From the NCBI RefSeq assembly GCF_001456025.1, contig NZ_LMTZ01000129.1, positions 1-64,000 of the forward strand: a stretch of DNA of 64,000 nt, written 5' to 3'. Both the position numbers and the translations under genes were made by a program. A model generated the notes under the pieces. That model was given only the letters and a program-made list of their open reading frames with translations. It was not told where the DNA came from and made no database searches. Within the stretch, counting starts at the first letter, position 1, and each line of letters begins with the position of its first letter. The DNA comes from Mastigocoleus testarum BC008 (GTDB lineage Bacteria; Cyanobacteriota; Cyanobacteriia; Cyanobacteriales; Nostocaceae). This document shows positions 1-10,197 of the stretch, piece by piece.

Positions 1-70
1 GTTCAAAACTTATTTTTTGTTTTTCCTCGAATAACGAATCAATCTGTATCTTACTTTTTCAGCAAGCCCT

Positions 71-1594
71 ATGTACATATATCACTTAAATCCTATAACA
101 GCAGATCAAATGCTTCGCTACAATAGACCTGGTTTTGATTTAGTAAGCTGCAAACGCGTAGGATTACCTGTTTATAAAATAACAATTCAAGCTCTAACAC
201 AAAGGTGTAAACCAATTCCTCCAATAGAAGAATACGTTTTAAAAGTAATTGATGCAGGTCTTTCCTCTGAAGAAGATATTGTTGATTATCTTGGTCTAGA
301 AAAGGTAATATTAAACGATGCAATGGTCAATTTAAGAATGAATGAAAATATTGATCTTGTTGCACCTAATGCTTCTCGAATGCAAGTGTGGAAACTGACT
401 AAAAAAGGTAAGAATACTCTTAGTGAAGCTAAAATTATTATTCCAGAGGAACGAACATTTGATATTCATTTTGATGGTTTATTGCGTTATCCATGTCGGT
501 ATGGACGCTCTGATTCATCGTTTTTGAAGCCACAAGAATTGCGTACTCAAAGAATGATAGAAATTGAAGCATTTCCGAAAAAGCCACCAGAATTAGCTGA
601 TATTAAACTTAAACAAGTGTATGCATTGAACCGCCAAATAGAAAGTGCGAGCAAAAGGAAATCAAAAGAACAGAGAGACTTACTAGCATTAAAAGCGATT
701 GAACGTAGAGAAAGGCTTTTCCAGCCTGCACAAGCATTAATTTATAAAGCAAAAGATAGTGATGATGTTCAAGTAGCATTTCTAATTGATGGTGTTCCCT
801 CTAACGAACATGAAACTGCTTTTGCTCGCTCCAATGGTATTAATAAACTTCGTATTGTTGAGACTCTGAAGCTAAGCTCTCCTAAAAAACTCGCCGAAGA
901 AATATTGGGATATGACTTTGTCGCCTCAGCTCCATTAGAAACAATTGAAACCATCAAAGAGGAGGTATACTGCGCTCAAGCAAAGATTGAAGCACAAATA
1001 CAGATAACTCAAAATAGTCTTGAACTGACTAAGGATAAAGAAGAAAAAATTAAACTTGAGCAACAATTTCAATCCGCACAGGAAGAAATTGAACAACTTA
1101 AAGAACAATTAGATTCTCTTTTGAGTACAGTTCCTATGCGTTGGTTAGAGATGTACGAGCACCGTCCACTTTTGGAAGATGCTCTTAGCAATACACAGGA
1201 ACGTTTAATGATTATCTCCCCTTGGATTAGAGCAAGTTCAGTTAATGAAAAATTTTTGATAGATTTTGAAAATCTACTCAAAAAAAGTGTAAAAGTTTAC
1301 ATAGGTTATGGTTTGGGAGAATATGATAATAAATATTCTTCTGATATTCAAGCTGAGAAAAAAATACAAGAATTAGGAAATCAATATAAAGCAAATTTTA
1401 AGCTTAACCGTTGGGGAGATACTCACGCAAAAATTCTCATTTCCGATCAAAAGTTTGCCGTCACTACAAGTTTTAACTGGCTTTCCTTCAGAGGCGATCG
1501 CGAACGCACTTTTCGGGATGAACGGGGGACTATTGTATATGACTCACAGAAGATTAATGAGTTATTTGATAGCTACAGCAAGCGTTTTAAGTAA
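71..1594 (+). CDS. Winged-helix / coiled-coil / PLD-nuclease-like protein
   Basis: 507 residues. The C-terminal part (about 375-490) looks like one phospholipase D superfamily half-domain: an HxK core (H452, K454 in THAKILISDQKFAVTTSFNW) followed by S/N residues, as in PLD-type nucleases and helicase-associated PLD modules. Residues about 52-115 resemble a winged-helix DNA-binding domain, and 296-352 form a Glu/Lys/Gln-rich coiled coil. Only one HKD motif is visible, so an active enzyme would probably have to dimerise. No signal peptide or membrane segment, so cytoplasmic. ATG start. The 70 bases upstream hold no gene, so any operon partner lies outside the window. A role in DNA processing or defence is inference only; the substrate is unknown. 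Confidence 0.7.
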   Translation: MYIYHLNPITADQMLRYNRPGFDLVSCKRVGLPVYKITIQALTQRCKPIPPIEEYVLKVIDAGLSSEEDIVDYLGLEKVILNDAMVNLRMNENIDLVAPNASRMQVWKLTKKGKNTLSEAKIIIPEERTFDIHFDGLLRYPCRYGRSDSSFLKPQELRTQRMIEIEAFPKKPPELADIKLKQVYALNRQIESASKRKSKEQRDLLALKAIERRERLFQPAQALIYKAKDSDDVQVAFLIDGVPSNEHETAFARSNGINKLRIVETLKLSSPKKLAEEILGYDFVASAPLETIETIKEEVYCAQAKIEAQIQITQNSLELTKDKEEKIKLEQQFQSAQEEIEQLKEQLDSLLSTVPMRWLEMYEHRPLLEDALSNTQERLMIISPWIRASSVNEKFLIDFENLLKKSVKVYIGYGLGEYDNKYSSDIQAEKKIQELGNQYKANFKLNRWGDTHAKILISDQKFAVTTSFNWLSFRGDRERTFRDERGTIVYDSQKINELFDSYSKRFK

Positions 1595-1655
1595 TTAGTA
1601 CCGATGTAACCTGTAGGTTAAAAATTAATTAATTTCATCAATAATGTAATGTATA

Positions 1656-2231
1656 TCAACCAGGAAAAACCTTAGATAAATCCAAAATTAGATCTGGAAA
1701 ACAAGGTAAATTAACAGTTTCATTGGGTAAGAAAATTATCTTTTTACGATAACCAAATTTACCTTGAGAATTTTGTAATGGTTCTCTGTAATGTTCCAAG
1801 CAATTATCATTTAAATTAAATATCCAATAATCGAGAATACCTGCTTCAGCATAAAGCAGTAACTTCACTTCTTGGTCATACTTTAAAGAAGAGTCAGCAA
1901 TTTCAATCAAAAGTAATATGTCTTCAGGGCAAGGATGAGAGCTAAGATAATCATCATCTCGATTTTTAAGAATAGTTATATCTGGTTCGGGTTCGCTATC
2001 TGTTGATATAACTACAGGGTCTTGACTTTGCAAAGTTGCACGTTTACTTAGTAAATTTGATAATTCTCTAATTAATCTTCTATTAAATGTTGAATGGGCT
2101 GTACCTTTAGCAATCATGTAGATCAATTCTCCGCGAATTAACTCAACTCGGTCATCCTCACCGAAAAATCCGAGTTCTGTTAAATGATTGTATTCAGTTA
2201 TGGTAAAGCGTTTAGCGGTAGTTATTGTCAT
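1656..2231 (-). CDS. Uma2-family (DUF820) endonuclease-like protein
   Basis: About 191 residues from the ATG at 2231; a TTG start 18 bases upstream is possible but less likely. The order of motifs is typical of the Uma2 family, which has a PD-(D/E)XK nuclease fold and is heavily expanded in cyanobacteria: the N-terminal FTITEYNHL and DDRVELIRGELI, then EPDITIL, then LLIEIADSS with a following Lys/Glu-rich strand. Biological role is unknown for most members; they are often scattered singly, as here, between unrelated genes. The gene is convergent with the PLD-like gene. Confident in the family, not in any function. Confidence 0.88.
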   Translation of the reverse strand: MTITTAKRFTITEYNHLTELGFFGEDDRVELIRGELIYMIAKGTAHSTFNRRLIRELSNLLSKRATLQSQDPVVISTDSEPEPDITILKNRDDDYLSSHPCPEDILLLIEIADSSLKYDQEVKLLLYAEAGILDYWIFNLNDNCLEHYREPLQNSQGKFGYRKKIIFLPNETVNLPCFPDLILDLSKVFPG

Positions 2232-2465
2232 GATGATGGGGAAGTGCAAGTTTATTTTAATTTTAGAAGAAGCTTGCTGATGATTAACAAACGGGGAACT
2301 GAAAGTATTAGTATTCTTACTTTTTGACTATTACTGATATTTTTTAGTTTTTAGTAAAATTTTGAGCACCTAAGTATTCAACATCAGGGTAGTAAATTGC
2401 GTTAGCGTAGTTGTGAACTGTGATGACAAGCTTACTTCAGTAATGTCGAACAGTAAGGAAAAATT

Positions 2466-3737
2466 ATGAATATTTTTATTCTCACAGCTGGTTCCCGTGG
2501 CGATGTCCAACCTTATGTAGCGTTGGGTCAAGGATTAAGAGAAGCGGGACATTTAGTAACTGTCTGCACCTGCTCTAGCTTTGAATCATTCATCACCGAC
2601 CATGGTTTGAATTATGGATATATGAATAATGATTTCATCAAACTGGTTGACTCAGAAGCTGGTCGAGAAATGATGGAAAGCGGAGGAACTTTTTTTGGTT
2701 TAATCGGAGCGATGTTGAAATTGCTTAAAGTAGCCAAAGTCATCAATAAACAAATGCTTAGGGATGCTTGGAATTCAGCCCAAGCAGCAAAACCCGATAT
2801 TATCATTTTCCATCCCAAGGTACTAGCAGGTTCCCACATTGCGGAAAAACTTGGTATTCCAGCAATAATGGCTGTTCTCGCACCTGCGATCGTTCCAACT
2901 TCTGATTCTGTGGCTATTGGGTTCCCAAATTTGAAGCTTGGAGGCTGGTACAACAAACTTTCCTATAAGGTTTTGCACTGGGGCTACCATAATTACGACG
3001 ACATAGTAAATGAATTTCGTCAGGATGTACTCGGAATTAGCAAATTTCCTAAATCGACAAGTCCAATCGAAACGGTAAATGGAAAACCAATTCCAGTTTT
3101 GCATGGTTATAGCGGACTGATTTCACCACGTCCCAAAGATTGGTCAAATACAGCTTATATCACCGGATATTGGTTTTTAGATCGAAAGGATGATTGGCGA
3201 CCTCCAGCCGAATTGGTTGATTTTCTGGAAGCAGGCGAACAGCCGGTTTATGTTGGATTTGGTAGTATGGCAGGACGTAATCCAAAAAAAATGGCAAATA
3301 TTGTCATTAATGCCCTGGAGAAAGCAGGAGTACGTGGCATAATTGCTACTGGCTGGGGTGGTGTAGACGCTAGAATTCTACCGAAAACCATTTTCAAGAT
3401 CGATAAAATTCCCCATTCCTGGCTCTTCCCTCAGATGTCTGCTGTCGTTCATCATGGTGGTGCTGGAACAACAGCAGCCGGATTACGTGCAGGTTGTCCG
3501 ACAATAGTATGTCCTTTTCTTGTCGATCAACCTTATTGGGGGGAAAGGGTTTATACTCTGGGTGTCGGAAGTAAACCTATTCCACAAAACAAATTAACTG
3601 CTACTAAATTAGCTAAAGCAATTCGAGAAGTAATAACAAATCAAATTATTCGACAAAATACGGAAACTTTAGGTGAAAAGATTCGTAAAGAAGACGGTAT
3701 CGCAAATGCTATCGCTATTATAGAAAGCTTTATATAA
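2466..3737 (+). CDS. UGT-type glycosyltransferase (GT1/GT28-like)
   Basis: 423 residues with a GT-B fold signature. The N-terminal Rossmann half begins ILTAGSRGDVQPYVALGQGL (residues about 5-24), as in sterol glucosyltransferases and GT28 enzymes. The C-terminal half has VGFGSM (263-268) and the nucleotide-sugar binding HHGGAGTT (329-336) followed by a CPFLVDQPYWGERV segment typical of UGTs. It probably transfers a sugar from a UDP-sugar to a lipid or other small hydrophobic acceptor; the acceptor cannot be told from sequence. ATG start with an AAGGAA ribosome-binding site. Alone on its strand. Confidence 0.88.
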   Translation: MNIFILTAGSRGDVQPYVALGQGLREAGHLVTVCTCSSFESFITDHGLNYGYMNNDFIKLVDSEAGREMMESGGTFFGLIGAMLKLLKVAKVINKQMLRDAWNSAQAAKPDIIIFHPKVLAGSHIAEKLGIPAIMAVLAPAIVPTSDSVAIGFPNLKLGGWYNKLSYKVLHWGYHNYDDIVNEFRQDVLGISKFPKSTSPIETVNGKPIPVLHGYSGLISPRPKDWSNTAYITGYWFLDRKDDWRPPAELVDFLEAGEQPVYVGFGSMAGRNPKKMANIVINALEKAGVRGIIATGWGGVDARILPKTIFKIDKIPHSWLFPQMSAVVHHGGAGTTAAGLRAGCPTIVCPFLVDQPYWGERVYTLGVGSKPIPQNKLTATKLAKAIREVITNQIIRQNTETLGEKIRKEDGIANAIAIIESFI

Positions 3738-4311
3738 TTTTATTTAAGATCACTTGATTGATAAGCCTACGGTATACGCCTTAGCAATTGCTTTTTGGTA
3801 GGACTTATATCATGTCCGCTTAATTACTTATGAAAAAATATGTTTGTAGTAGTGCTTATAGTCTTATAGAAAAATACTGGCGCTAAAGTGCTACTACGAA
3901 CCTTATCACAAGTATTTTACCGGACATGATATTACGCGCTCGTCACCAGTCCTAAATAGAATAGTTTGGAATTGCTATTTCTTTGTGGAAAGACTTTGCT
4001 AACCTATCGTCGCAATAAATGTATTTACTTTATCCGTGTGTAAGTCCTGATTTTTAGTTTATTGCTTGCTTTTAGCATCTGCTTGTCAGTAATTTATTTG
4101 AGTTTAGATCCTGTAACAAATCTTTGCTTCGTTGATGGATTATCAGCGCTTGAATTGTATCTTAAGTTTCCATTTAGACTACTGAAGGGTTTATCTATGC
4201 AGGGATACTTAGGATTATGCTTAGATGACTAATGTCATTTTTTACTTCTGCTCATCATCTCATTGATAAACGCATCAACACCTTTGCAAGTCTCTAGGCC
4301 AAAGCTATATT
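3738..4311. other. Intergenic region with inverted-repeat element
   Basis: 574 bases without a credible gene. It contains the MITE-like inverted repeat at 3807-3932; the remainder is AT-rich spacer between convergent genes. Confidence 0.6.
3807..3932. repeat. MITE-like imperfect inverted repeat
   Basis: The left arm starts ATATCATGTCCG (3807-3818) and the right arm ends CGGACATGATAT (3921-3932). Similarity continues inward for about 50 bases with mismatches: TACTTATG against the complement of a CACAAGTA-type segment, then GTAGTAGTGCTTA against the complement of TAAAGTGCTACTAC. The arms would fold into one long imperfect hairpin. No transposase is encoded, so if mobile it is non-autonomous. 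The sequence resembles a palindromic element I remember from Nostoc genomes; that is memory, not a search. Confidence 0.65.
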
Positions 4312-4536
4312 TTACCAATCTACTAGCTGTAAACGACCTGTTTGAATGTAATCGAATATACGATTAATGTGACGTCTATCTGAATCACTAACTTTCCCGT
4401 CAATTAATACCGTATAAGTTAAAGCTTTATGATCTTTACGACTTATTTTCCCAGATCGAATAATTCTTTCTACAATCTTTTGTACTGCTAATTCTGCCCG
4501 GTTATGAAATTTTTCGTATGCTGATAAAGTATTCAT
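4312..4536 (-). CDS. Small conserved-type cyanobacterial protein
   Basis: 74 residues, ATG start, basic and alpha-helical: about 35 residues of amphipathic helix followed by KDHKALTYTVLIDGKVSDSDRRHINRIFDYIQTG. I recognise no named domain. Charged, evenly spaced coding sequence, absence of low complexity and a proper start support a real gene. It stands alone between long spacers. A DNA- or protein-binding role is possible from the basic character but not shown. Confidence 0.6.
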   Translation of the reverse strand: MNTLSAYEKFHNRAELAVQKIVERIIRSGKISRKDHKALTYTVLIDGKVSDSDRRHINRIFDYIQTGRLQLVDW

Positions 4537-5292
4537 ATTTCTCTAAATAAGTACAACAATTAATCACATACTTTATCTTTCTATTTGGTTATGTGAAGAA
4601 AGACATATCTCTAACTTAAACTTTGAATAAAACCTAGAGTTAGATGTTGTGAAAATCAGACACTTGTGCTTATAAGCATCCTTAAAAACTAAAGTAACTT
4701 CGGTTAAATGCACAACAACTCTTTCATAAGATATAAGTCACAAATCTACCTTTTGATAGAGCCATATTCCCAGAGAAGTTTTGTTGCGCAATTTCACTGT
4801 ACGATCTTTCAAGTATTAAAACTCTACATATTACTTATGCACTGTCAAAGTTACTGATATTACTCTCATAAACAGTTTACAGATAGTGACATTTGAGTAT
4901 TTTCAATCATCAACGCAGTTACGACTTAAAAACAAAAAGTGTAAAATGCAACGTTTTTTTTTGAGTGATACTATGTTGCGTTAAGCATCTTTAGCTAAAT
5001 TTTAAATTAAGTAAGAAAAATTACTATATATCTTTATAAAATTCTTATGTCAAAAATAACTTATACGGTAAATAACCCTCTTACGTGATTGTTTAGAAAT
5101 AAAAGTCAATGCTGATACTTCAAGCTATAAATATGACAGAATTTTTGCCTTTATTCATAGCATTCTAAATACTATTATTTTTTTACTGAAACTCTTGTAT
5201 TGAAACGCTTTTTCTATGAGTACAGTGACAGAAGAGGAATAAAAAGCGAGATATACCTTGTTAATTTATCCCCCGCAAACGGAGTTTGAATT
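4537..5292. other. Intergenic region
   Basis: About 755 AT-rich bases upstream of the hybrid kinase. No ORF with coding character and no strong hairpin was seen. It must contain the promoters of the divergent genes at 4536 and 5293, but I could not place -10/-35 boxes with confidence. Confidence 0.5.
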
Positions 5293-8200
5293 GTGAAAAT
5301 TGAGCAAAATTTGAGGGTTGAAGAAGAGATTTTTATCGGTGATAGTGAAATGGCGGTATTGATGCGTTCCTTTGATTGGTCGCAAACAAGCCTTGGTGCG
5401 GTAGAAAACTGGTCGCAAAGCCTGAAGACAATTTTGAGTATATTGCTTACCTCTGGTCACCCCATGTTTTTATTTTGGGGAGAGGAGTTAATTCAGTTTT
5501 ACAATGATGCTTATCGTCCAAGTTTGGGAGCAAATAAGCACCCCCAAGCTTTGGGACACCGGGGAAGAGAATTTTGGGACGAGATTTGGCATATTATTGA
5601 ACCCCAAATTGATGCAGTGATGAAGTGGGGCAAATCTACTTGGAATGAAGACCATTTAGTACCCATTATTCGTAACGGTTATTTAGAAGAAGTTTACTGG
5701 ACCTACAGTTACAGTCCAGTCAGAGACGACAATGGTGAGATAAATGGCATTTTGGTTGTTTGTAGTGAGACAACCGAGCGAGTTATTGGAGAAAGACAAC
5801 TGCAAACGCTTCGAGAACTTGCAACTGAAAACATTGGGATCAAGACAGTTGAAGAAGCTTGTCAAATTTCACTTCGAACTTTAGCAAATAATCCTCATGA
5901 TATACCCTTTGCCCTCCTATATCTCCTCGATGATAAGCAAGCTACAGCAAAATTAGCAGGTACTTGTGGAATAAATGCAGAAACATCAGCCAGTCCATTA
6001 GAAATTGAGATAAATTCAGACTCGAAAATTTGTAATTTATGGCAACTCCCTGCGGTTATGGCGACCAATGAAGGTCAATTTATAGGGGAATTAAAATCAA
6101 AATTTGGAAACTTACCCGGTGATGCTTGGGCGAATAGCCCCGAATCTGCTTTTGTTCTACCGTTGATCCCATCGGGACAAGCTGATATAAAGGGATTTTT
6201 AATTGTAGGTATTAGTTCAAAACGACCATTTAACGATGATTATAAGGGCTTCTTTGATTTAGTTGGCGGACAAATCGCGACTGCTATTAGTAGTTCTAAT
6301 GCTTGGGAAACCGAACGCCGGTTAGAGCAAATCCGCGAAACTGCGCGAATGGAAGTCGAAGCAGCAGAAACTAGAATGCTTGGTATTTTATCAAGTATTC
6401 GTGATGGCTTTGTGATTTTTGATTATGACTGGCGTTATCTATATATTAACGATCGTCAACTTGAAATCATTGGTATGAGGCGTGAAGATGTTTTGGGTAA
6501 AAGCCTTTGGGAGGTATTTCCCGATTTAGTGGATACCGAATTAGAACAAAAGCTATATCAAGTTATGCTGGAAAGAAAGTCGACCCAGTTCGATTTTTAT
6601 TATCCGGCTTGGAATCGCTGGTTTGAAAATCAAATTCATCCTACACCTGAAGGAATTGCAGTTATATGTGCTGATATTACCGAACGCAAGCAAGTAACTG
6701 AAGCCTTAAGAGAACAAGAAGCTCGATTACAGTTTATGCTTGAATGTTCTCAGATTGGTGAATGGGATTTAGATTTAACAACCCAACCCTATACCGCTAA
6801 TCGCTCGCTCAAACACGACCAAATTTTTGGATACGAATCGCTTTTACCGGAATGGAGTTATGAAATTTTCCTCGAGCACGTCCATCCCGACGATCGCGAA
6901 TCTGTAGATAAATCTTTCAAACAAACCCTGTCGAGTTATGTGGATTGGGACTTTGAATGCAGAATTATTCGTGCAGACGGAAAAATTACTTGGATTTGGG
7001 CTCGTGGTAGCGTTTACCGAGATAGCAATGGTAATCCGATTAGGTTAATTGGTAGTGTCACCGATATTAACAAGCGTAAGCAATCCGAAGCAAAACTTCA
7101 GCAACTTGCTGCTCTAATCGACAATAGTATAGATTTTATTGGATTGGCGACACTGGAATCCCAAGCAGTATTTGTCAACCCTGCAGGTTGCCGTTTAATC
7201 GGGCTAGAAAATCTTGAAGCCGTTACCAAAACCGAAATTATTGATTATTTTCTACCAGAAGATAAAGCTTATGTCCAGGAAGTTATATATCCAACTGTGA
7301 TGCGCGAAGGTTACTGGAAGGGCGAGTTTCGTTTTCGCCACTTTCAAACTGGGGAAGCAATTCCCGTTGATTACACCCTTTTTCTCATCAAAGATCCACA
7401 TACCGATGAACCCCGCGCCATCGCCACCATCAGCCACGATATTCGAGAACGGATGGCTATGCAACAAGAGCGCGTACGTATTCTCGAACTGGAACGAGCC
7501 GCTCGCGAAGAAGCAGAACAAGCAAACCGCCTCAAGGACGAATTTCTTGCAATACTTTCCCACGAAATGCGTACTCCCCTAAATCCAATTCTCGGTTGGG
7601 CAAAAATATTACAAAAAGGTAAAATTGATCATAAGAAAACCCAAAAAGCTTTGGAAATAATTGAACGTAACGCCAAGCTACAGGCGCAATTAATTGACGA
7701 TTTACTCGATATATCCCGAATTTTGCAGCGCAAGCTCAACTTAGATAAAGTATCTGTAAATCTAGGAGATGTGATTCAAGGTGCTTTAGAAACAGTTCGT
7801 TTAGCCGCACAAGCCAAATCAATTCACATTCACATAATAAAACCATCATCAGCAGTAATGGTTAACGGCGATGGAGGGCGATTGCAGCAAGTAATATGGA
7901 ATCTTTTATCCAATGCAGTCAAATTTACTCCTGTCAACGGACAGATTTGGGTCGAATTAACTCAAACTGGAAACTATGCCCAAATTCAGGTAAAAGATAC
8001 TGGAAAAGGAATTAAAAAAGAGTTTCTGCCTTATATCTTCGAGCATTTCCGTCAGGAAGACAGCAGCACAACCCGTAAGTTTGGTGGCTTGGGTTTGGGA
8101 CTGGCGATTGTGCATCAAATTGTTAAACTCCACGAAGGAAGTGTAACCGCACAGAGCCTTGGGGAAGAGCAAGGTGCAACTTTTACAGTACGCATACCAT

Positions 8201-8637
8201 ATATGGCAGCAAAAAATGAAACTACAAATTTACAGCAAGTCAGTCAACCACGATCAGGCTTAAACGGTATAAATGTCTTAGTAGTTGATGACGAACCAGA
8301 TTCTTGTGACTTAATCGCTTTTTTATTACAACAAGAAGGTGCAACAGTTACAACTGCAACATCGGCGTCGCAAGCGCTCGAAAATATTACTAAATCCACG
8401 CCAGATTTATTAATCAGCGATATCGAAATGTCCGATATGAATGGTTACGAATTTATCGGAAAAATTCGCTCTTCAGAAAAAGGTAAGTTAATTCCATCAG
8501 TGGCTGTAACTGCATACGCAGGTGAAGAATCTCAGGAGAAAGCAATTGGAGCTGGTTTTCAAAGACATATATCTAAGCCAATTGATGCAAATACATTCAT
8601 TGATGTAGTAGTTGAGGAACTATTGCAAATATTTTGA
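5293..8637 (+). CDS. Hybrid histidine kinase (PAS-GAF-PAS-PAS-PAS-HisKA-HATPase-REC)
   Basis: 1114 residues, GTG start; an ATG at residue 20 is an alternative. Order: PAS-like sensor (about 40-165), GAF (165-335), PAS (357-465), PAS/PAC (475-600), PAS (603-720), coiled linker, HisKA with SHEMRTP (H757), HATPase with N box NLLSNAVKFTP (from 871), DTGKGI and GGLGLGLA, then a C-terminal receiver (about 993-1114) with D999/D1000, phospho-acceptor D1043, T1073 and K1095. All catalytic boxes are intact. No membrane segment, so a cytoplasmic sensor whose signal is unknown. The receiver has no output domain, so it would relay phosphate onward or gate the kinase. No partner regulator lies next to it. 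Confidence 0.93.
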   Translation: MKIEQNLRVEEEIFIGDSEMAVLMRSFDWSQTSLGAVENWSQSLKTILSILLTSGHPMFLFWGEELIQFYNDAYRPSLGANKHPQALGHRGREFWDEIWHIIEPQIDAVMKWGKSTWNEDHLVPIIRNGYLEEVYWTYSYSPVRDDNGEINGILVVCSETTERVIGERQLQTLRELATENIGIKTVEEACQISLRTLANNPHDIPFALLYLLDDKQATAKLAGTCGINAETSASPLEIEINSDSKICNLWQLPAVMATNEGQFIGELKSKFGNLPGDAWANSPESAFVLPLIPSGQADIKGFLIVGISSKRPFNDDYKGFFDLVGGQIATAISSSNAWETERRLEQIRETARMEVEAAETRMLGILSSIRDGFVIFDYDWRYLYINDRQLEIIGMRREDVLGKSLWEVFPDLVDTELEQKLYQVMLERKSTQFDFYYPAWNRWFENQIHPTPEGIAVICADITERKQVTEALREQEARLQFMLECSQIGEWDLDLTTQPYTANRSLKHDQIFGYESLLPEWSYEIFLEHVHPDDRESVDKSFKQTLSSYVDWDFECRIIRADGKITWIWARGSVYRDSNGNPIRLIGSVTDINKRKQSEAKLQQLAALIDNSIDFIGLATLESQAVFVNPAGCRLIGLENLEAVTKTEIIDYFLPEDKAYVQEVIYPTVMREGYWKGEFRFRHFQTGEAIPVDYTLFLIKDPHTDEPRAIATISHDIRERMAMQQERVRILELERAAREEAEQANRLKDEFLAILSHEMRTPLNPILGWAKILQKGKIDHKKTQKALEIIERNAKLQAQLIDDLLDISRILQRKLNLDKVSVNLGDVIQGALETVRLAAQAKSIHIHIIKPSSAVMVNGDGGRLQQVIWNLLSNAVKFTPVNGQIWVELTQTGNYAQIQVKDTGKGIKKEFLPYIFEHFRQEDSSTTRKFGGLGLGLAIVHQIVKLHEGSVTAQSLGEEQGATFTVRIPYMAAKNETTNLQQVSQPRSGLNGINVLVVDDEPDSCDLIAFLLQQEGATVTTATSASQALENITKSTPDLLISDIEMSDMNGYEFIGKIRSSEKGKLIPSVAVTAYAGEESQEKAIGAGFQRHISKPIDANTFIDVVVEELLQIF

Positions 8638-9390
8638 TATAGCTTAAAATTTAAATTTAAAATCTCCGATTCGTAGTCTTAGAGTATGTTTATAAACAAC
8701 TTCTAAAGTAGTGTGGGTTACGGCAAAATCAGGATTTAATTGTTTGAACAATTCAAAATTTGTTGTAGCCCACAGATATCATTTAGTATGTGAAATTTGG
8801 TAATAAATCTAACAGATATTAGAATAATTTTATTTTTTACTTATAAAAACCTTCTTAGTCTTTTATTAAAAAAGATGTTTATGCCAATAGGAGTAATTTA
8901 GATTCCAATACGACCGCTATACATCAGTCAGTCGGTTTTGTTAGAAGTGAACGAGGGGAGGATTAGAACATAACCTATGGAATGATGAAGTAAATTTTTA
9001 ATTATTGATATTATTGAACTATTGTGAATGGGAATTAAAACAAATAAAAATACTTTCAGCCATTCCAGGGTTGCTCCATAGATACGCCGATTGGTGTGTA
9101 CGGCGTACAGTGGGGCATTTCAATGATGCATCAAGATACATTCTTTAAGGTTCTCAAGGAATAACCTTCTAGATGATGCTTATTTCAATCCCAGATATTA
9201 ACAAGTTTCCTACTGAAAGATTGGAACGAAGATTTAAAATAGGTTCGAACAAATGCTAGGAGACTTTTGCCACATCTATATAAAGTAATTCCTAGGGTAA
9301 ATTTCCGACAACTTGGTAAAAAATATCCAATTAGTTTTGTTTGACTGCTTACTCAAACTAACCAAAATAGAGTAATAAAGATATCTAAAT
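8638..9390. other. Intergenic region with palindromic repeat
   Basis: 753 bases with no credible gene. It holds the palindromic element at 8702-8775 (second copy near 27.1 kb) and a short palindrome GTACGGCGTAC near 9098. The remainder is AT-rich. Confidence 0.55.
8702..8775. repeat. Palindromic dispersed repeat, copy 1
   Basis: About 74 bases starting TCTAAAGTAGTGTGGGTTAC and ending with GTTGTAGCCCACAG. The ends pair (GTGTGGGTTACGGCAAA against the complement of TTTGTTGTAGCCCAC). The copy at 27039-27112 has the same framework (TCTAAAGTAG, GTTACGGCAAAAT, AGGATTTAAT). Confidence 0.7.
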
Positions 9391-10197
9391 ATGACCAAAT
9401 TAAATGACGCTGTTATTTTAGTTACAGGAGCGGCAGGGGGGTTTGGTCGCGAATTAACTAAACAGTTACTAGGTAAGGGAAGTCGTCTTATTCTTACAGA
9501 CATTAACCTAGAGATACTTAAAGAGCAAGTAAACAAAATACAGGCTGAAATAACCACAGGAGAAGTTATTCAATCCTTTGGGGCTAACTTAGCTAATCGC
9601 ACAGACTGTGAGACTCTCTATCAAAAAGTTAAAGCTTTAAATATTCCCTTAGATGTTTTGATTAATAATGCAGGGATGGGTCTATTTGGTCGTGTAGATG
9701 AAGTTCCTGTAGAGAAATGGGAGCAATTGATGCAAGTCAATTTAATCGCTCCAATACGTTTAAGTTCTTTATTTGTCGCCGATATGATTGCTCGACAACA
9801 AGGACATATTGTTAACATCTCTTCTATGGCTGGTTGGATTCCTCGTCCGGGAATTGCTCACTATTCTTCGAGTAAATTTGGCTTGCGGGGTTTTAGTGAA
9901 GGATTATTTCATGAAATGAAACCTCACAACGTAAAAGTTACAGCTGTTTATCCTTTTTACAGCCGTACTCCAATGTTGAACTCGGCAAAATACGGTACTT
10001 TAGCAGAAAGTTCTACAAAAATTCCCGACCGATTGATTGTCGAACCAGAAGAAGTGATGGCTCATACCATTGAAGCTATTGCTCACGAACGACTCCACGT
10101 ATTTCCTGATCGCGTGGGAAAGAACATCCATTTTTTCAAACAAAATTTTCCTCTGTTGTTCGACTGGATTAGCAATCGCCTTGGTAGTCTTGCTTGA
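9391..10197 (+). CDS. Short-chain dehydrogenase/reductase (SDR)
   Basis: 268 residues, the normal length of a classical SDR. Cofactor motif TGAAGGFG (12-19), NNAG (92-95), catalytic S144/S145 in VNISSMAG, and YSSSK with Y158 and K162. The acidic D37 at the end of beta-2 suggests NAD(H) rather than NADP(H) preference; that is inference. The C-terminal hydrophobic/basic tail is like dehydrogenases that act on lipids or retinoid-like compounds, but the substrate is not predictable. ATG start, no operon partner. Confidence 0.9.
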   Translation: MTKLNDAVILVTGAAGGFGRELTKQLLGKGSRLILTDINLEILKEQVNKIQAEITTGEVIQSFGANLANRTDCETLYQKVKALNIPLDVLINNAGMGLFGRVDEVPVEKWEQLMQVNLIAPIRLSSLFVADMIARQQGHIVNISSMAGWIPRPGIAHYSSSKFGLRGFSEGLFHEMKPHNVKVTAVYPFYSRTPMLNSAKYGTLAESSTKIPDRLIVEPEEVMAHTIEAIAHERLHVFPDRVGKNIHFFKQNFPLLFDWISNRLGSLA

